64,000 nt of DNA from Cognatishimia sp. MH4019 (GTDB lineage: Bacteria; Pseudomonadota; Alphaproteobacteria; Rhodobacterales; Rhodobacteraceae). The notes beneath the pieces are model-generated. The model was given only the letters and a program-made list of their open reading frames with translations, made no database searches and was not told the DNA's origin. Made by a program: the position numbers and the translations under genes. Position 1 is the first letter of the stretch. Each line of letters begins with the position of its first letter. Positions 43,319-52,667 of the stretch are shown piece by piece. The stretch covers positions 289,001-353,000 of the forward strand of contig NZ_JAHTBL010000004.1 of assembly GCF_020177595.1 (NCBI RefSeq), written 5' to 3'.

Positions 43319-44194
43319 TCATGCCTCAACTTTGTGCTGTTTGGAAAGCTGCACCGCCAGAATACCGCCCGCGATGATCGCGACGCCGACAATGTCCATC
43401 GGCCCCAGCTTCTCGCCCAGTAAAAGCGCCGCAATCGCCACCCCAAAGAAGGGGTTCAAAAAGTGGAACGTCGCCGCTTTCACCGCGCCGATCCGACCTA
43501 CCAGCAAGAACCAGACCACCGTCGCAGCGAGGCCCGGCACAAGCGTCGTGTAGACGAACGCGGCCAAAAGCGTCCAGCTTGGGGTAAACACCGGCTCTTC
43601 CAGCGCCAAAGCCAGGATCGCCAGCGCAACCGATCCGATCAGCATCTGCAACCCCACGATCATCAAGACATTCCCGCCCGACGATGCGCCGCGCACCGCC
43701 AGCGTCGCAACAGTCAACGATACCACGCCGATCCCGCAAAGCAGGACGCCAAAAAGATCGACCCCGCCTTGCATCCGTGCGCCCATTATCAGCGCAACGC
43801 CGATGACGCCCGCGACCAACCCGGCAACCCCAAGGGGGCGCACTTTTTCTGAAAAGACAAGCCACCCGGCCAAAGCCACCAGCAACGGCATCGTGGAGGC
43901 GATGATCGCCGCCAACGACGCCTCCACCGTTTGCATCGCGACGAAATTCAGACCCAAATACAGCGCATTTTGGCATATTCCGAACAGGATCGTCGCGCGC
44001 CATTGTGCGCGCGACAGCCGCCAGCTTTGCCCCAGCGCCCGCGCAATCACGACCGCGATCAGCCCTGAAATGAGGAACCGCAAAGACAGCGCCATCAAGG
44101 GCGGCGCGCTGGCCACAATGATCCGCGCCGAGGTGAACGCGGATGACCACATCAGCGCAAAGGCCAGCCCCATGAATATCGCGCGCAGATCCAT
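43319..44194 (-). CDS. EamA/DMT-superfamily transporter
   Basis: 291 residues, ten membrane helices in two EamA repeats: FMGLAFALMWSSAFTSARII ... AIIASTMPLLVALAGWLVFSE and the second ending NPFFGVAIAALLLGEKL. Likely exports amino acids, nucleotide-type metabolites or other small solutes; the substrate cannot be read. The ATG at 44194 has GGAGA upstream. It lies downstream of the hup gene but behind a terminator. Confidence 0.9.
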   Translation of the reverse strand: MDLRAIFMGLAFALMWSSAFTSARIIVASAPPLMALSLRFLISGLIAVVIARALGQSWRLSRAQWRATILFGICQNALYLGLNFVAMQTVEASLAAIIASTMPLLVALAGWLVFSEKVRPLGVAGLVAGVIGVALIMGARMQGGVDLFGVLLCGIGVVSLTVATLAVRGASSGGNVLMIVGLQMLIGSVALAILALALEEPVFTPSWTLLAAFVYTTLVPGLAATVVWFLLVGRIGAVKAATFHFLNPFFGVAIAALLLGEKLGPMDIVGVAIIAGGILAVQLSKQHKVEA

Positions 44195-44205
44195 CGTCTC
44201 TCCAA

Positions 44206-44232
44206 ACAAAAAGGGCCGCCAAAGCGACCCTT
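44206..44232 (-). terminator. Terminator after the HU gene
   Basis: Minus strand AAGGGTCGC / GCGGCCCTT with a TTTG loop and one mismatch, followed by five U. Confidence 0.75.
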
Positions 44233-44258
44233 CCGTTAACCTTGATCAAACGTCAAGA

Positions 44259-44546
44259 TCAGCCGTTCACGCTGTCTTTCAGCGCTTTGGCGATCGTCAT
44301 TTTGACAACCTTGTCGGCGTCTTTCTTGATCTGCTCGCCCGTGGCGGGGTTGCGGACCATACGCTCGGGACGCTCGCGGCAATAAATCTTGCCAACGCCC
44401 GGAAGCGTCACAGCACCACCACCGGAAACCTCGCGGGTGATCAGACCCGTGATCGCTTCGAGAGCGGCATTTGCTGCTTTTTTGTCAGTGCCCATGTCTT
44501 CTGCCAGTGCGGCCACAAGCTGGGTCTTTGTCATCGGTTTAGCCAT
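44259..44546 (-). CDS. HU-family DNA-binding protein
   Basis: 95 residues with the HU/IHF fold: MTKTQLVAALAEDMGTDKKA helices, VTLPGVGKIYCRERPERM with the RNPATGEQI DNA-inserting arm, and a C-terminal helix. It probably compacts the nucleoid. It differs from canonical HU in the arm (VRNPATGE is conserved) and carries an extra Cys. GGAG precedes the ATG at 44546. Monocistronic, with its own terminator. Confidence 0.93.
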   Translation of the reverse strand: MAKPMTKTQLVAALAEDMGTDKKAANAALEAITGLITREVSGGGAVTLPGVGKIYCRERPERMVRNPATGEQIKKDADKVVKMTIAKALKDSVNG

Positions 44547-44676
44547 CGTATGTCTCCTCACGATTGCCCATTTTATAGGGCGTTATCGCAGTTACTAAAC
44601 CGTATCTTGGGGGTGCACACAACGCTTAGGTGCACATTTCCTCATAAAATAGCGCATTTTGTGCGTTTTTGACGGC

Positions 44677-46152
44677 TCAGAGGAAGGCCGTTTCCTCGAA
44701 ACTGCGCAATTTCCGCGAATGGATGCGTTCCAGGGGCATTTCGCGCAGCTGTTCCATCGCGCGGATTCCAATCATCAAATGGCGCGAAACCTGCGTTTTA
44801 TAGAAGTCCGAGGCCATGCCTGGCAGCTTCAATTCCCCGTGCAGCGGTTTGTCCGAGACACATAAAAGCGTCCCATACGGCACCCGGAACCGAAACCCGT
44901 TCGCCGCAATCGTTGCACTTTCCATATCGAGCGCGACAGCGCGGCTTTGGGACAGCCGGTGCACCGGACCGGATTGATCGCGCAGCTCCCAGTTGCGGTT
45001 GTCGATGGTCGCCACGGTGCCCGTGCGCATGATCCGCTTCAGCTCGAACCCTTCAAGCTGCGTGACCTGCGCCACCGCCTGTTCCAGCGCGATCTGAATC
45101 TCGGCCAGCGCCGGGATCGGCACCCAGACGGGCAGGTCATCATCCAGCACATGATCCTCGCGCAGATAGGCATGGGCCAGCACGAAATCCCCAAGGCTTT
45201 GGCTGTTCCGAAGCCCCGCACAATGCCCCACCATCAACCACGCATGGGGCCGCAGAACCGCGATATGATCCGTTGCGGTTTTCGCGTTCGACGGCCCGAC
45301 CCCGATATTGACCAGCGTGATCCCCCCCTGCCCCTCTCGTTTCAAATGATAGGTCGGCATCTGAGGCAGTTTCGCAGGGATCGGCAGATCCGCCCCGCCT
45401 TCGGCGATCTCCACATTTCCAGGGCCGACAAACGACGTGTAGCCGCTGTCGGGATCGTCCAGCATCTTGCGCGCAAAGCCTTCGAACTCTTCGACATAGA
45501 ACTGATAGTTCGTGAACAGGATGTGGTTCTGAAAATGCTCCGCCGCCGTGGCTGTGTAATGCGCCAATCGAGCAAGCGAATAATCAATCCGCTGCGCCGT
45601 GAACGCCGCCAAGGGATGCGCACCATCATCATAGCGAAACTCGGTCCCGTTCACGATGTCATCATTCGTCGTGCTCAGATCCGGCACATCGAACACATCG
45701 CGCATGGTAAAGCTCAGCACACCGTCTTGCGGCACATTCAACGCCGCGTCGCCCGCCACCGCGAAGTGAATCGGAATGGGCGTCGCAGATGGCCCGATCA
45801 GGATCGCCACCTTATGATTGTGCAACAAAAGTCCGATCTGCTGCTTGAGGTAATTCTCGAAAAGATCAGGCCGGGTGATCGTCGTTGCGTATTCACCGGG
45901 CTGCGCGACATGACCAAAGGACAAGCGACTGTCCACCTGCGCGAAGGTCGTCGTTGAAATTCTGATCTCCGGGTAAAAAGCGCGGATGCGACCCTGGGGC
46001 GTGTTGCCCGCCAACGCCTCGGCAAATTGTCCTTGCAGAAACAAGGTCGCGTCTTTGTAAAGCGCAATCAGCCTCTCAACGGCGGCGCTCGCATCGGTGA
46101 AAGAGGTATGTTCTTGATGCGGTGGTGTCTGTATGGTGATCGCTGGTGTCAC
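44677..46152 (-). CDS. amn: AMP nucleosidase
   Basis: About 491 residues, the usual length of Amn. N-terminal regulatory domain (FAEALAGNTPQGRIRAFYPE), then the nucleosidase core with TLVNIGVGPSNAKTATDHI, HAWLMVGHCAGLR and VALDMESATIAANGFRFRVP (catalytic/purine-binding). Hydrolyses AMP to adenine and ribose-5-phosphate. The GTG at 46152, with GGAG 6 bases upstream, is taken as start; the upstream TTG is less likely. Divergent from the SDR gene at 46247. Confidence 0.93.
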   Translation of the reverse strand: MTPAITIQTPPHQEHTSFTDASAAVERLIALYKDATLFLQGQFAEALAGNTPQGRIRAFYPEIRISTTTFAQVDSRLSFGHVAQPGEYATTITRPDLFENYLKQQIGLLLHNHKVAILIGPSATPIPIHFAVAGDAALNVPQDGVLSFTMRDVFDVPDLSTTNDDIVNGTEFRYDDGAHPLAAFTAQRIDYSLARLAHYTATAAEHFQNHILFTNYQFYVEEFEGFARKMLDDPDSGYTSFVGPGNVEIAEGGADLPIPAKLPQMPTYHLKREGQGGITLVNIGVGPSNAKTATDHIAVLRPHAWLMVGHCAGLRNSQSLGDFVLAHAYLREDHVLDDDLPVWVPIPALAEIQIALEQAVAQVTQLEGFELKRIMRTGTVATIDNRNWELRDQSGPVHRLSQSRAVALDMESATIAANGFRFRVPYGTLLCVSDKPLHGELKLPGMASDFYKTQVSRHLMIGIRAMEQLREMPLERIHSRKLRSFEETAFL

Positions 46153-46246
46153 GGATGGCTCCCTTTCGCGCAAACCTGCACTCAACCGCGCGTCCCTTCA
46201 AGCGAATTGCTTGCGCGCCTTGGCGTCAATCGGCATCACTTGGCGC

Positions 46247-47101
46247 ATGAACAAGACGCTTCTCTCTTTCGGTCACGGCTATTCCGCCCGCGCGCTCACC
46301 CGTCGGTTGTTGCCTTTGGGTTGGACAGTGATCGGCACGACCCGATCCGCTGACAAAGCCGAGGTGTTGCGCAGCGAAGGGGTCGAGCCTTTGATCTGGC
46401 CCGGCACAGATGTGACCGACGCACTTGCGCGCGCAACGCATCTGCTGATCTCCGCCGGACCGGATGATAGTGGCGACCCCGTTTTGGGCCAACTTAGAGA
46501 CGAAATCGCGGCGAAAGCCCCCGATTTAGAGTGGGCGGGATACCTCTCCACCACCGGCGTTTATGGCGATCATAACGGCGGCTGGGTTGACGAAACTGCA
46601 CCACTGACGCCCGCCACCAAACGCGGCCAGCTTCGTGTCGAGGCCGAAGCACAGTGGCAGGCGATCCCCGATCTGCCGCTGCACATCTTCCGCCTCGCCG
46701 GCATTTATGGCCCCGGTCGCGGCCCGTTCAGCAAGGTCCGAAACGGCACGGCGCGGCGGATCATCAAGAAGGGCCAGGTCTTCAGCCGCACCCATGTTGA
46801 GGATATCGCCCAGATCCTTCACGCCTCGATCAATCACCCAAACCCCGGCGCGGCCTATAACGTCTGCGACGATGACCCCGCGCCTCCGCAAGATGTCATC
46901 GCCTATGCTGCCGAATTGCTTGAGATGCCGGTGCCAGAAGCTGTAGATTTCGAAGACGCCGACCTCAGCCCCATGGCCCGCAGTTTCTACGCCGAATCCA
47001 AGAAGGTCTCGAACAAACGCATCAAGGACGAATTGGGCGTAAAGCTGATCTACCCCGACTATCGCACCGGGTTACAGGCGTTGCTGAAAGCCGAAGGCTA
47101 A
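46247..47101 (+). CDS. NAD(P)-dependent epimerase/dehydratase-like (extended SDR)
   Basis: 284 residues with an N-terminal Rossmann start [17 protein letters not shown] (GxGYxA-type, atypical SDR5-like), [20 protein letters not shown], and [13 protein letters not shown]. It resembles YeeZ-type proteins: the Y-x-x-x-K pair is not in the usual place, so enzymatic activity is uncertain. The ATG at 46247 lacks a strong ribosome site. Its stop overlaps the dxs stop by 4 bases. Confidence 0.85.
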   Translation: MNKTLLSFGHGYSARALTRRLLPLGWTVIGTTRSADKAEVLRSEGVEPLIWPGTDVTDALARATHLLISAGPDDSGDPVLGQLRDEIAAKAPDLEWAGYLSTTGVYGDHNGGWVDETAPLTPATKRGQLRVEAEAQWQAIPDLPLHIFRLAGIYGPGRGPFSKVRNGTARRIIKKGQVFSRTHVEDIAQILHASINHPNPGAAYNVCDDDPAPPQDVIAYAAELLEMPVPEAVDFEDADLSPMARSFYAESKKVSNKRIKDELGVKLIYPDYRTGLQALLKAEG

Positions 47102-49026
47102 GCGCGCTTACTCTCCAGCGACGCCACGCCCAGAACGTCCAGAACCTTCGCTTCGATATGCTCTGAGTTCAGCGCGGCGACCTCGTACATATCGCGCGGG
47201 CTGGCCTGGTCGATAAAGATATCCGGCAGCACCATGGAGCGGAATTTCAGCCCGTGATCGAAGACACCTTCGTCTGACAAAAGTTGCGCGACATGGCTGC
47301 CAAAGCCCCCCACCGCGCCTTCCTCGATGGTGATCAACGCTTCATGCTCGGCGGCCAGTTTCAGGATCAAATCCCGATCCAGAGGCTTGGCAAAACGTGC
47401 GTCCGCAATCGTCGGCGTGATGCCTTTCGCTGCAAGGTTCTCCGCCGCTTTTTGCACTTCCTGCAATCTTGTCCCGAAAGACAGGATCGCGACGCGCTTC
47501 CCTTCGGCGATCATGCGCCCTTTGCCGATCTCCAAAGGCTCGGCATCTTCGGGGATATCAACCCCGACACCTTCGCCGCGCGGAAACCGGAACGCGCTTG
47601 GCCCGTCGTCATACGCTGCCGCTGTCGCAACCATACGCACCAGCTCCGCCTCGTCCGCCGCCGCCATCACGACAAACCCCGGCAAGTTCGCCAGATAGGC
47701 CACATCAAACGCGCCTGCATGGGTCGCGCCATCAGCGCCGACCAGCCCCGCGCGATCAATCGCGAACCGAACCGGTAGGCGCTGCAAAGCCACATCATGC
47801 ACAACCTGATCGTAGCCACGCTGCAAAAACGTCGAATACATCGCGCAGAACGGCTTCATCCCGCCTGCCGCAAGACCCGCGCAAAAGGTCACGCCATGTT
47901 GCTCGGCAATACCCACATCAAACGTGCGCGAGGCATAGCGTTCGGCAAATTGCTTGAGCCCCGTGCCATCCGGCATCGCAGCCGTCACCGCACAAATTCG
48001 CGAATCCTTTTCGGCTTCCTTCAACAAAGCCTCGGCAAACACTTTCGTATAGCTGGGCGCGTTCGACGGCGCTTTCTTCTGCGCGCCCGTCACAACATCG
48101 AACTTGGACACCCCGTGGCCCTTGTCGTCGGCCCCTTCGGCAGGCGCATAGCCCTTGCCCTTGGTCGTAATGGCATGGATCAAAATCGGCTTGTCCGCCC
48201 GCGCTTTCACAGTCCGCAACACGGCCAGCAGCTGGTCCATATCGTGCCCGTCAATCGGCCCGACATAGGAAAAGCCAAGCTCTTCAAACAGCGTGCCGCC
48301 AATAGTCATGCCTTTCAGCAAATCCTTGGCCCGCTGCGCGCCTTCCTGAAACGGCGGCGGCAACAGGCTGATTGCGCCCTTGGCCGCGGCCTTGAACTCC
48401 TGAAACGGCGCCCCGGCATAAAGCCGCGACAGATATGACGACATCGCCCCCACGGGTGGTGCGATGCTCATCTCGTTATCGTTCAGAATCACGATCAACC
48501 GCTTGTCCAAATGACCTGCGTTGTTCATCGCCTCAAACGCCATGCCGGCGCTCATGGCACCATCGCCGATCACCGCAATTGCGTCGCCCAGCCCATGCTC
48601 CGGCGCGCCGCCCAGATCCCGCGCGACGGCGAAGCCCAAAGCGGCAGAGATCGAGGTGCTCGAATGCGCGGCACCAAACGGGTCATAGGGGCTTTCCGAA
48701 CGTTTGGTGAACCCGCTCAACCCGTCCTTCATCCGCAACGTGCGAATACGGTCGCGCCGTCCGGTCAAAATCTTATGCGGATAACACTGATGGCTCACAT
48801 CCCAAATCAGGCGATCCTTGGGCGTGTCGAACACCGCGTGAATCGCCACCGTCATCTCGACAACACCAAGCCCTGCGCCCAGATGACCGCCCGTCTCGGA
48901 GACGGCGGAAATCGTCTCGGCCCGCAATTCATCAGCGACCTGACGCAGCTGCGCATCAGACATGCCTTTCAGATCAGCGGGGCTTTGGACGGTATCCAGC
49001 AACGGAGTGTTCGGTCTGTCTGACAT
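47098..49026 (-). CDS. dxs: 1-deoxy-D-xylulose-5-phosphate synthase
   Basis: 642 residues, thiamine-dependent. Motifs: [32 protein letters not shown], the TPP-binding [18 protein letters not shown] and the transketolase-type [15 protein letters not shown]. Makes DXP from pyruvate and glyceraldehyde-3-phosphate, the first step of the MEP isoprenoid pathway. The ATG at 49026 is in line with homologues. It follows ispA and xseB in one operon, the usual alphaproteobacterial order. Confidence 0.97.
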   Translation of the reverse strand: MSDRPNTPLLDTVQSPADLKGMSDAQLRQVADELRAETISAVSETGGHLGAGLGVVEMTVAIHAVFDTPKDRLIWDVSHQCYPHKILTGRRDRIRTLRMKDGLSGFTKRSESPYDPFGAAHSSTSISAALGFAVARDLGGAPEHGLGDAIAVIGDGAMSAGMAFEAMNNAGHLDKRLIVILNDNEMSIAPPVGAMSSYLSRLYAGAPFQEFKAAAKGAISLLPPPFQEGAQRAKDLLKGMTIGGTLFEELGFSYVGPIDGHDMDQLLAVLRTVKARADKPILIHAITTKGKGYAPAEGADDKGHGVSKFDVVTGAQKKAPSNAPSYTKVFAEALLKEAEKDSRICAVTAAMPDGTGLKQFAERYASRTFDVGIAEQHGVTFCAGLAAGGMKPFCAMYSTFLQRGYDQVVHDVALQRLPVRFAIDRAGLVGADGATHAGAFDVAYLANLPGFVVMAAADEAELVRMVATAAAYDDGPSAFRFPRGEGVGVDIPEDAEPLEIGKGRMIAEGKRVAILSFGTRLQEVQKAAENLAAKGITPTIADARFAKPLDRDLILKLAAEHEALITIEEGAVGGFGSHVAQLLSDEGVFDHGLKFRSMVLPDIFIDQASPRDMYEVAALNSEHIEAKVLDVLGVASLESKRA

Positions 49027-49050
49027 GTCGCTGGCCTTTGATCCTGACAC

Positions 49051-49914
49051 TTACTTGTCGCGCGAGATAACGAACCGGGCCGCCTCTCGCAAGTTTTCCG
49101 CCCGCCCACCATAAGGCGATAACGCCGCATCTGCTTCCTTAACCAAATCCTGCGCCCGCGCTTTCGCGGCATCCAGACCCAGCAAGGATACGAATGTGGC
49201 CTTCCCGGCCTCCGCATCTTTTTGCAGCCGTTTGCCTGCGGTTTGGGCATCGCCCTCAACATCCAAAATGTCGTCCGCAATCTGAAAAGCAAGGCCCAGC
49301 GCCTGCGCATAAGCGCGCAGCGGCGCGATATCAGCGCGGCCCATCACAGCGCCTGCCTCTGCCGACCAGCGGATCAGCGCACCGGTCTTGTTGCGCTGCA
49401 ACTCCATGATCTGATCCAGCGTCAAAGGCACCTGCGCCGTCTCAGCCGCAATATCCTGCGCTTGTCCCAGCACCATGCCTTGCGCCCCGCTCGCCTTGGC
49501 CAAAGACGAAACCAAGGAAATCCGCACGTCTGCCTCCGCCTCCATCCCCGCCAGCAGATCAAACGCCATGGTCTGCAACGCATCGCCCACCAGAACCGCC
49601 GTCGCATCATCCCATTTCACATGAACCGTCGGCTGCCCGCGCCGCAAGTCGTCGTCGTCCATGCAGGGCAAATCGTCATGCACCAACGAATAGGCGTGCA
49701 GCGCCTCGATGGCCGCGGCAGCCTGCACCGACACCGCATCCGGTACGTCATGCAGCCGCGCGCTTTCCATCACCAGAAACGCCCGCAGCCGCTTCCCGCC
49801 ATTGCAGGCATAGCGCATGCCTTCGACAACCGGCAGATCGCCATACCCGGCCATCGCAGCGTCCAAAGCCCCTTGCGTGGCCCGTGCCGCGTCATCCAAT
49901 ACTGTCTTGAACAA
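49051..49914 (-). CDS. ispA: Polyprenyl (farnesyl/geranyl) diphosphate synthase
   Basis: 287 residues with the first Asp-rich motif DDLPCMDDDDLRRG and second FQIADDILDVEGD, plus GGKRLRAFLV. Builds C15 (or C10/C20) prenyl diphosphates from IPP and DMAPP. Short-chain length is suggested by the residues before the first motif (HAYSLVHDDLP). Start 3 bases after the xseB stop; dxs follows. Confidence 0.93.
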   Translation of the reverse strand: MFKTVLDDAARATQGALDAAMAGYGDLPVVEGMRYACNGGKRLRAFLVMESARLHDVPDAVSVQAAAAIEALHAYSLVHDDLPCMDDDDLRRGQPTVHVKWDDATAVLVGDALQTMAFDLLAGMEAEADVRISLVSSLAKASGAQGMVLGQAQDIAAETAQVPLTLDQIMELQRNKTGALIRWSAEAGAVMGRADIAPLRAYAQALGLAFQIADDILDVEGDAQTAGKRLQKDAEAGKATFVSLLGLDAAKARAQDLVKEADAALSPYGGRAENLREAARFVISRDK

Positions 49915-49917
49915 AGG

Positions 49918-50160
49918 CTACAGCCCTTCGACAGGCGTCGTCCCAGTCGGCTGACCGCCCTCACCCAACGTGATCGCAGCCACCTTTTCCTCAGCCGATT
50001 TCAGCTTCGCCTCGCAGTGCTTTTTCAGCTCTGCACCGCGCTCATACAAAGTGATCGACTGCTCCAACGGCACATCACCGCTTTCCAGCTGACCCACCAC
50101 CTTTTCCAGCTCGGCCATGGCCTGCTCGAAACTCATGTCTGCTACGGGGGTGTCACTCAT
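49918..50160 (-). CDS. xseB: Exodeoxyribonuclease VII small subunit
   Basis: 80 residues with the XseB core SFEQAMAELEKVVGQLESGD then VPLEQSITLYERGAELKKHCE. It assembles with XseA to degrade single-stranded DNA. AGGAG lies 6 bases before the ATG. XseA is not in the window. First gene of xseB-ispA-dxs. Confidence 0.95.
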   Translation of the reverse strand: MSDTPVADMSFEQAMAELEKVVGQLESGDVPLEQSITLYERGAELKKHCEAKLKSAEEKVAAITLGEGGQPTGTTPVEGL

Positions 50161-50212
50161 CGGGCGCTCCTGAAATCCAACTCCGGGACCATAACGCCGC
50201 CCGTCATCGGGT

Positions 50213-50914
50213 TCAATCCGGGGCCAGCATATAACCCGATCCGCGCACCGTTTGCAGGTAACGTGGTTGCTTCGGGTCTGCCTCGATCTTGCGCCGCAGT
50301 CGCGTGATCTGCACATCCACAGCCCGCTCCTGCGCCTGCCCGCCATCGCGGCCCAGATCCTCGACCAAGCGCGTCCGGCTCACCGGCTCACCGGGACAAC
50401 TTGAGAAGATCCGCATCAACTGCGCCTCAGTCGCAGTCAGCCGCACAAGGCTTTCGCCTTCCCACATCTCGCCGCGCTCGGTGTCATAGCGCACCGGCCC
50501 AAGATGCAGCACTTTCGGCGTCGTCACTGCATCTTCCGACGCAGGCACGCGGCGCAGGATCGCATTGATCCGTAACAGCAATTCCTTGGGCTCAAACGGC
50601 TTGGCCAGATAATCATCCGCCCCCGCTTCAAGCCCGACAATCCGGTCTTCGGTCTCGCCCTTGGCGGTCAAAAGCAGAATGGGCGTCGCACGCTCTTCGC
50701 GGATCGCCCTCGTCAAACTCACCCCATCCTCGCCCGGCATCATCACATCCAGCACGATCATGTCGAACTCTAGCCCTTCCAAAAGCCGCCGTGCATGGGC
50801 CGCGTCGCGCGCCGCCGACACCATGAACCCGTTCCGCATCAAGAACTTCTGAAGCAGCCCACGGATGCGTTCGTCATCGTCGACGATCAACAGATGTGCA
50901 TCAATTTCGATCAT
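50213..50914 (-). CDS. petR: OmpR-family response regulator (PetR-like)
   Basis: 233 residues: receiver with acidic D12-D14, phosphoacceptor D56 in IVLDVMMPGEDG and K in YLAKPFEP, then a winged-helix DNA-binding domain (AVDVQITRLRRKIEADPKQP ... GYMLAP). Together with the overlapping MarR gene upstream it matches the petP-petR pair of Rhodobacter capsulatus, where PetR is an essential regulator linked to bc1 function. No histidine kinase is adjacent. The ATG overlaps the MarR-like stop (ATGA). Gene name assigned by context and similarity, not proof. Confidence 0.85.
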   Translation of the reverse strand: MIEIDAHLLIVDDDERIRGLLQKFLMRNGFMVSAARDAAHARRLLEGLEFDMIVLDVMMPGEDGVSLTRAIREERATPILLLTAKGETEDRIVGLEAGADDYLAKPFEPKELLLRINAILRRVPASEDAVTTPKVLHLGPVRYDTERGEMWEGESLVRLTATEAQLMRIFSSCPGEPVSRTRLVEDLGRDGGQAQERAVDVQITRLRRKIEADPKQPRYLQTVRGSGYMLAPD

Positions 50915-51417
50915 TGGCCTGCATCCTTCAGCGCAAGATAGTGGCGCCGCATGTCGCCATCCATCATGGCTACAAGCACCTGTCTGAACCCTTGTACAGC
51001 CTCCGGCCCCGCCTTGCGATAGGCGTCTCGCATCCGGTTACGCTGCGCATCGCTGAGCGCGCGTTCCAGTTCGCGGCCTTTGTCGGTCAATGTCAGATGA
51101 CGCTCTCTTTTGTCCTTTGTGCCGACCTTGCTTTCAACCAAACCGTCCTCGATCAAGGTCCGCAACACCCGATTAAGGGACTGTTTGGTCACCCCGAGGA
51201 TCGACAGAAGGTTGTTCACCGTCGTGCCGGGCGACCGATGAATGAAATGCACCGCCCGGTGATGCGCGCGCCCATAGCCACGCTCTTCCAGAATACGGTC
51301 CGGATCAGCCGTAAAGCCGCGATAGGCGAAAAACATCGCCTCGATCCCTTTGCGCAGCTGCTCGTCTGTCAGAAACAGAAGGCTTTCACTGCTTGGCGGT
51401 GCGCTTTGATCTGCCAT
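50911..51417 (-). CDS. petP: MarR-family regulator (PetP-like)
   Basis: 168 residues, winged-helix MarR fold with VHFIHRSPGTTVNNLLSILG and VTKQSLNRVLRTLIEDGLVE (recognition helix), the wing KDKRERHLTLTDKGREL, and coiled dimerisation helices. Sequence and the four-base overlap with the OmpR-type gene fit PetP of R. capsulatus. In that species the pair lies upstream of petABC; here petABC is about 15 kb away. Divergent from ilvE. Confidence 0.82.
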   Translation of the reverse strand: MADQSAPPSSESLLFLTDEQLRKGIEAMFFAYRGFTADPDRILEERGYGRAHHRAVHFIHRSPGTTVNNLLSILGVTKQSLNRVLRTLIEDGLVESKVGTKDKRERHLTLTDKGRELERALSDAQRNRMRDAYRKAGPEAVQGFRQVLVAMMDGDMRRHYLALKDAGQ

Positions 51418-51594
51418 CGCGGTCTCACTTTGCCTTCTTTTTCCTCAAGCTGCCTCCGTTTTAAGTCAGCCTTGTTGACATTCCAAGAATCAATTGGTAG
51501 CGATTTGCAGTTTTTACGCAACATTATGTCCGATGTGGACGTAGTTCGTGAAATAATCGAAAAGCCGAAGGGCAAAACTGGAAGGACCAAGGCG

Positions 51595-52464
51595 ATGGCC
51601 GGTGCATATGACGACCGCGACGGAATGATCTGGATGGATGGGGAAATGGTGAATTGGCGTGATGCCAACGTCCATATTCTGACCCACGCGATGCACTATG
51701 CCTCCTCCGTATTTGAAGGCGAGCGGGCCTATAACGGCAAGATCTTCGAGAGCGTGAAGCACTCCGAACGCCTCAAGAAATCCGCCGAGTATATCGACTT
51801 CGAGATCCCCTATACCGTCGATGAGATCGAAGCCGCCAAGGATCAGGTCCTGAAAACCTCCGGCCTGTCCGACGCTTACGTGCGCGCCGTTGCATGGCGT
51901 GGCGCTGGCGAAGACATGGGCGTTGCCTCTGCCAAGAACCCCGTCCGCATGGCGATCGCCGCGTGGGAATGGGGGGCCTATTACGGCGACGCAAAGATGA
52001 AGGGCGCCAAGCTCGACATCTCCAAATGGAAGCGCCCAAGCCCTGAAACGATCCCCTGCCACGCCAAGGCAGCTGGCCTCTATATGATCTGCACCATGTC
52101 CAAGCACGCAGCCGAGGCCAAGGGTTGCTCAGACGCCATGATGTTCGACTATCGCGGCTACGTGGCCGAAGCGACAGGCGCCAATATCTTCTTTGTCAAA
52201 GACGGCGAAGTGCACACGCCCAAGCCCGATTGCTTCCTCAACGGCATCACCCGCCAGACCGTGATCGGCATGCTGCAAGATCGCCAGATCAAGGTCCACG
52301 AGCGCCACATCGAACCGAGTGAACTTGAAGGGTTCGAGCAATGCTGGCTCACCGGCACCGCCGCCGAAGTCACGCCCGTGGGCACCATCGGTGACTACAA
52401 CTTCGAGGTCGGAAGCCTGACCCGCGATGTGGCCCAAAGCTACGAGACGCTGGTGCGCAGCTAA
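51595..52464 (+). CDS. ilvE: Branched-chain amino acid aminotransferase
   Basis: 289 residues, class IV PLP enzyme: MIWMDGEMVNWRDANVHILT, YASSVFEGERAYNG, PLP-Lys in PETIPCHAKAAGLYM, and EATGANIFFVKDGE. Last step of valine/leucine/isoleucine synthesis. The ATG at 51595 (MAGAYDDRDG) has GGA about 9 bases upstream and matches the usual Rhodobacterales N-terminus; an ATG at 51526 adds 23 poorly conserved residues and has no ribosome site. A strong terminator follows. Confidence 0.95.
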   Translation: MAGAYDDRDGMIWMDGEMVNWRDANVHILTHAMHYASSVFEGERAYNGKIFESVKHSERLKKSAEYIDFEIPYTVDEIEAAKDQVLKTSGLSDAYVRAVAWRGAGEDMGVASAKNPVRMAIAAWEWGAYYGDAKMKGAKLDISKWKRPSPETIPCHAKAAGLYMICTMSKHAAEAKGCSDAMMFDYRGYVAEATGANIFFVKDGEVHTPKPDCFLNGITRQTVIGMLQDRQIKVHERHIEPSELEGFEQCWLTGTAAEVTPVGTIGDYNFEVGSLTRDVAQSYETLVRS

Positions 52465-52482
52465 AAGCACCTTAAAAACAAG

Positions 52483-52518
52483 ACGAAAGGCCAGCCCTCC
52501 CACAGGCTGGCCTTTCGT
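52483..52518 (+). terminator. Terminator after ilvE
   Basis: Perfect 14-bp stem ACGAAAGGCCAGCC / GGCTGGCCTTTCGT with an 8-base loop. Confidence 0.8.
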
Positions 52519-52667
52519 ATTCCCCCACTATCCCCCAACCAGAAACAAACAGTTTAAAGCAAACCTTCGCCACATTTCCGACGCGAAGATACCCCGCCGC
52601 GGTCCAACCCCCGCCAGACTGAGTCGCGACAAAGGCCCCGTTAACTATGACTGGGAAGGGGCTTCCT

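Noticed and set aside
44242-44256. FNR-like TTGA-N7-TCAA sequence
   Set aside because: Wrong spacing for an FNR/Crp site and located after the hup stop rather than before a gene.
50896-51594. Long N-terminal extension of ilvE
   Set aside because: Overlaps the petP-like gene on the other strand and precedes the conserved IlvE start, which has a better ribosome site at 51595.
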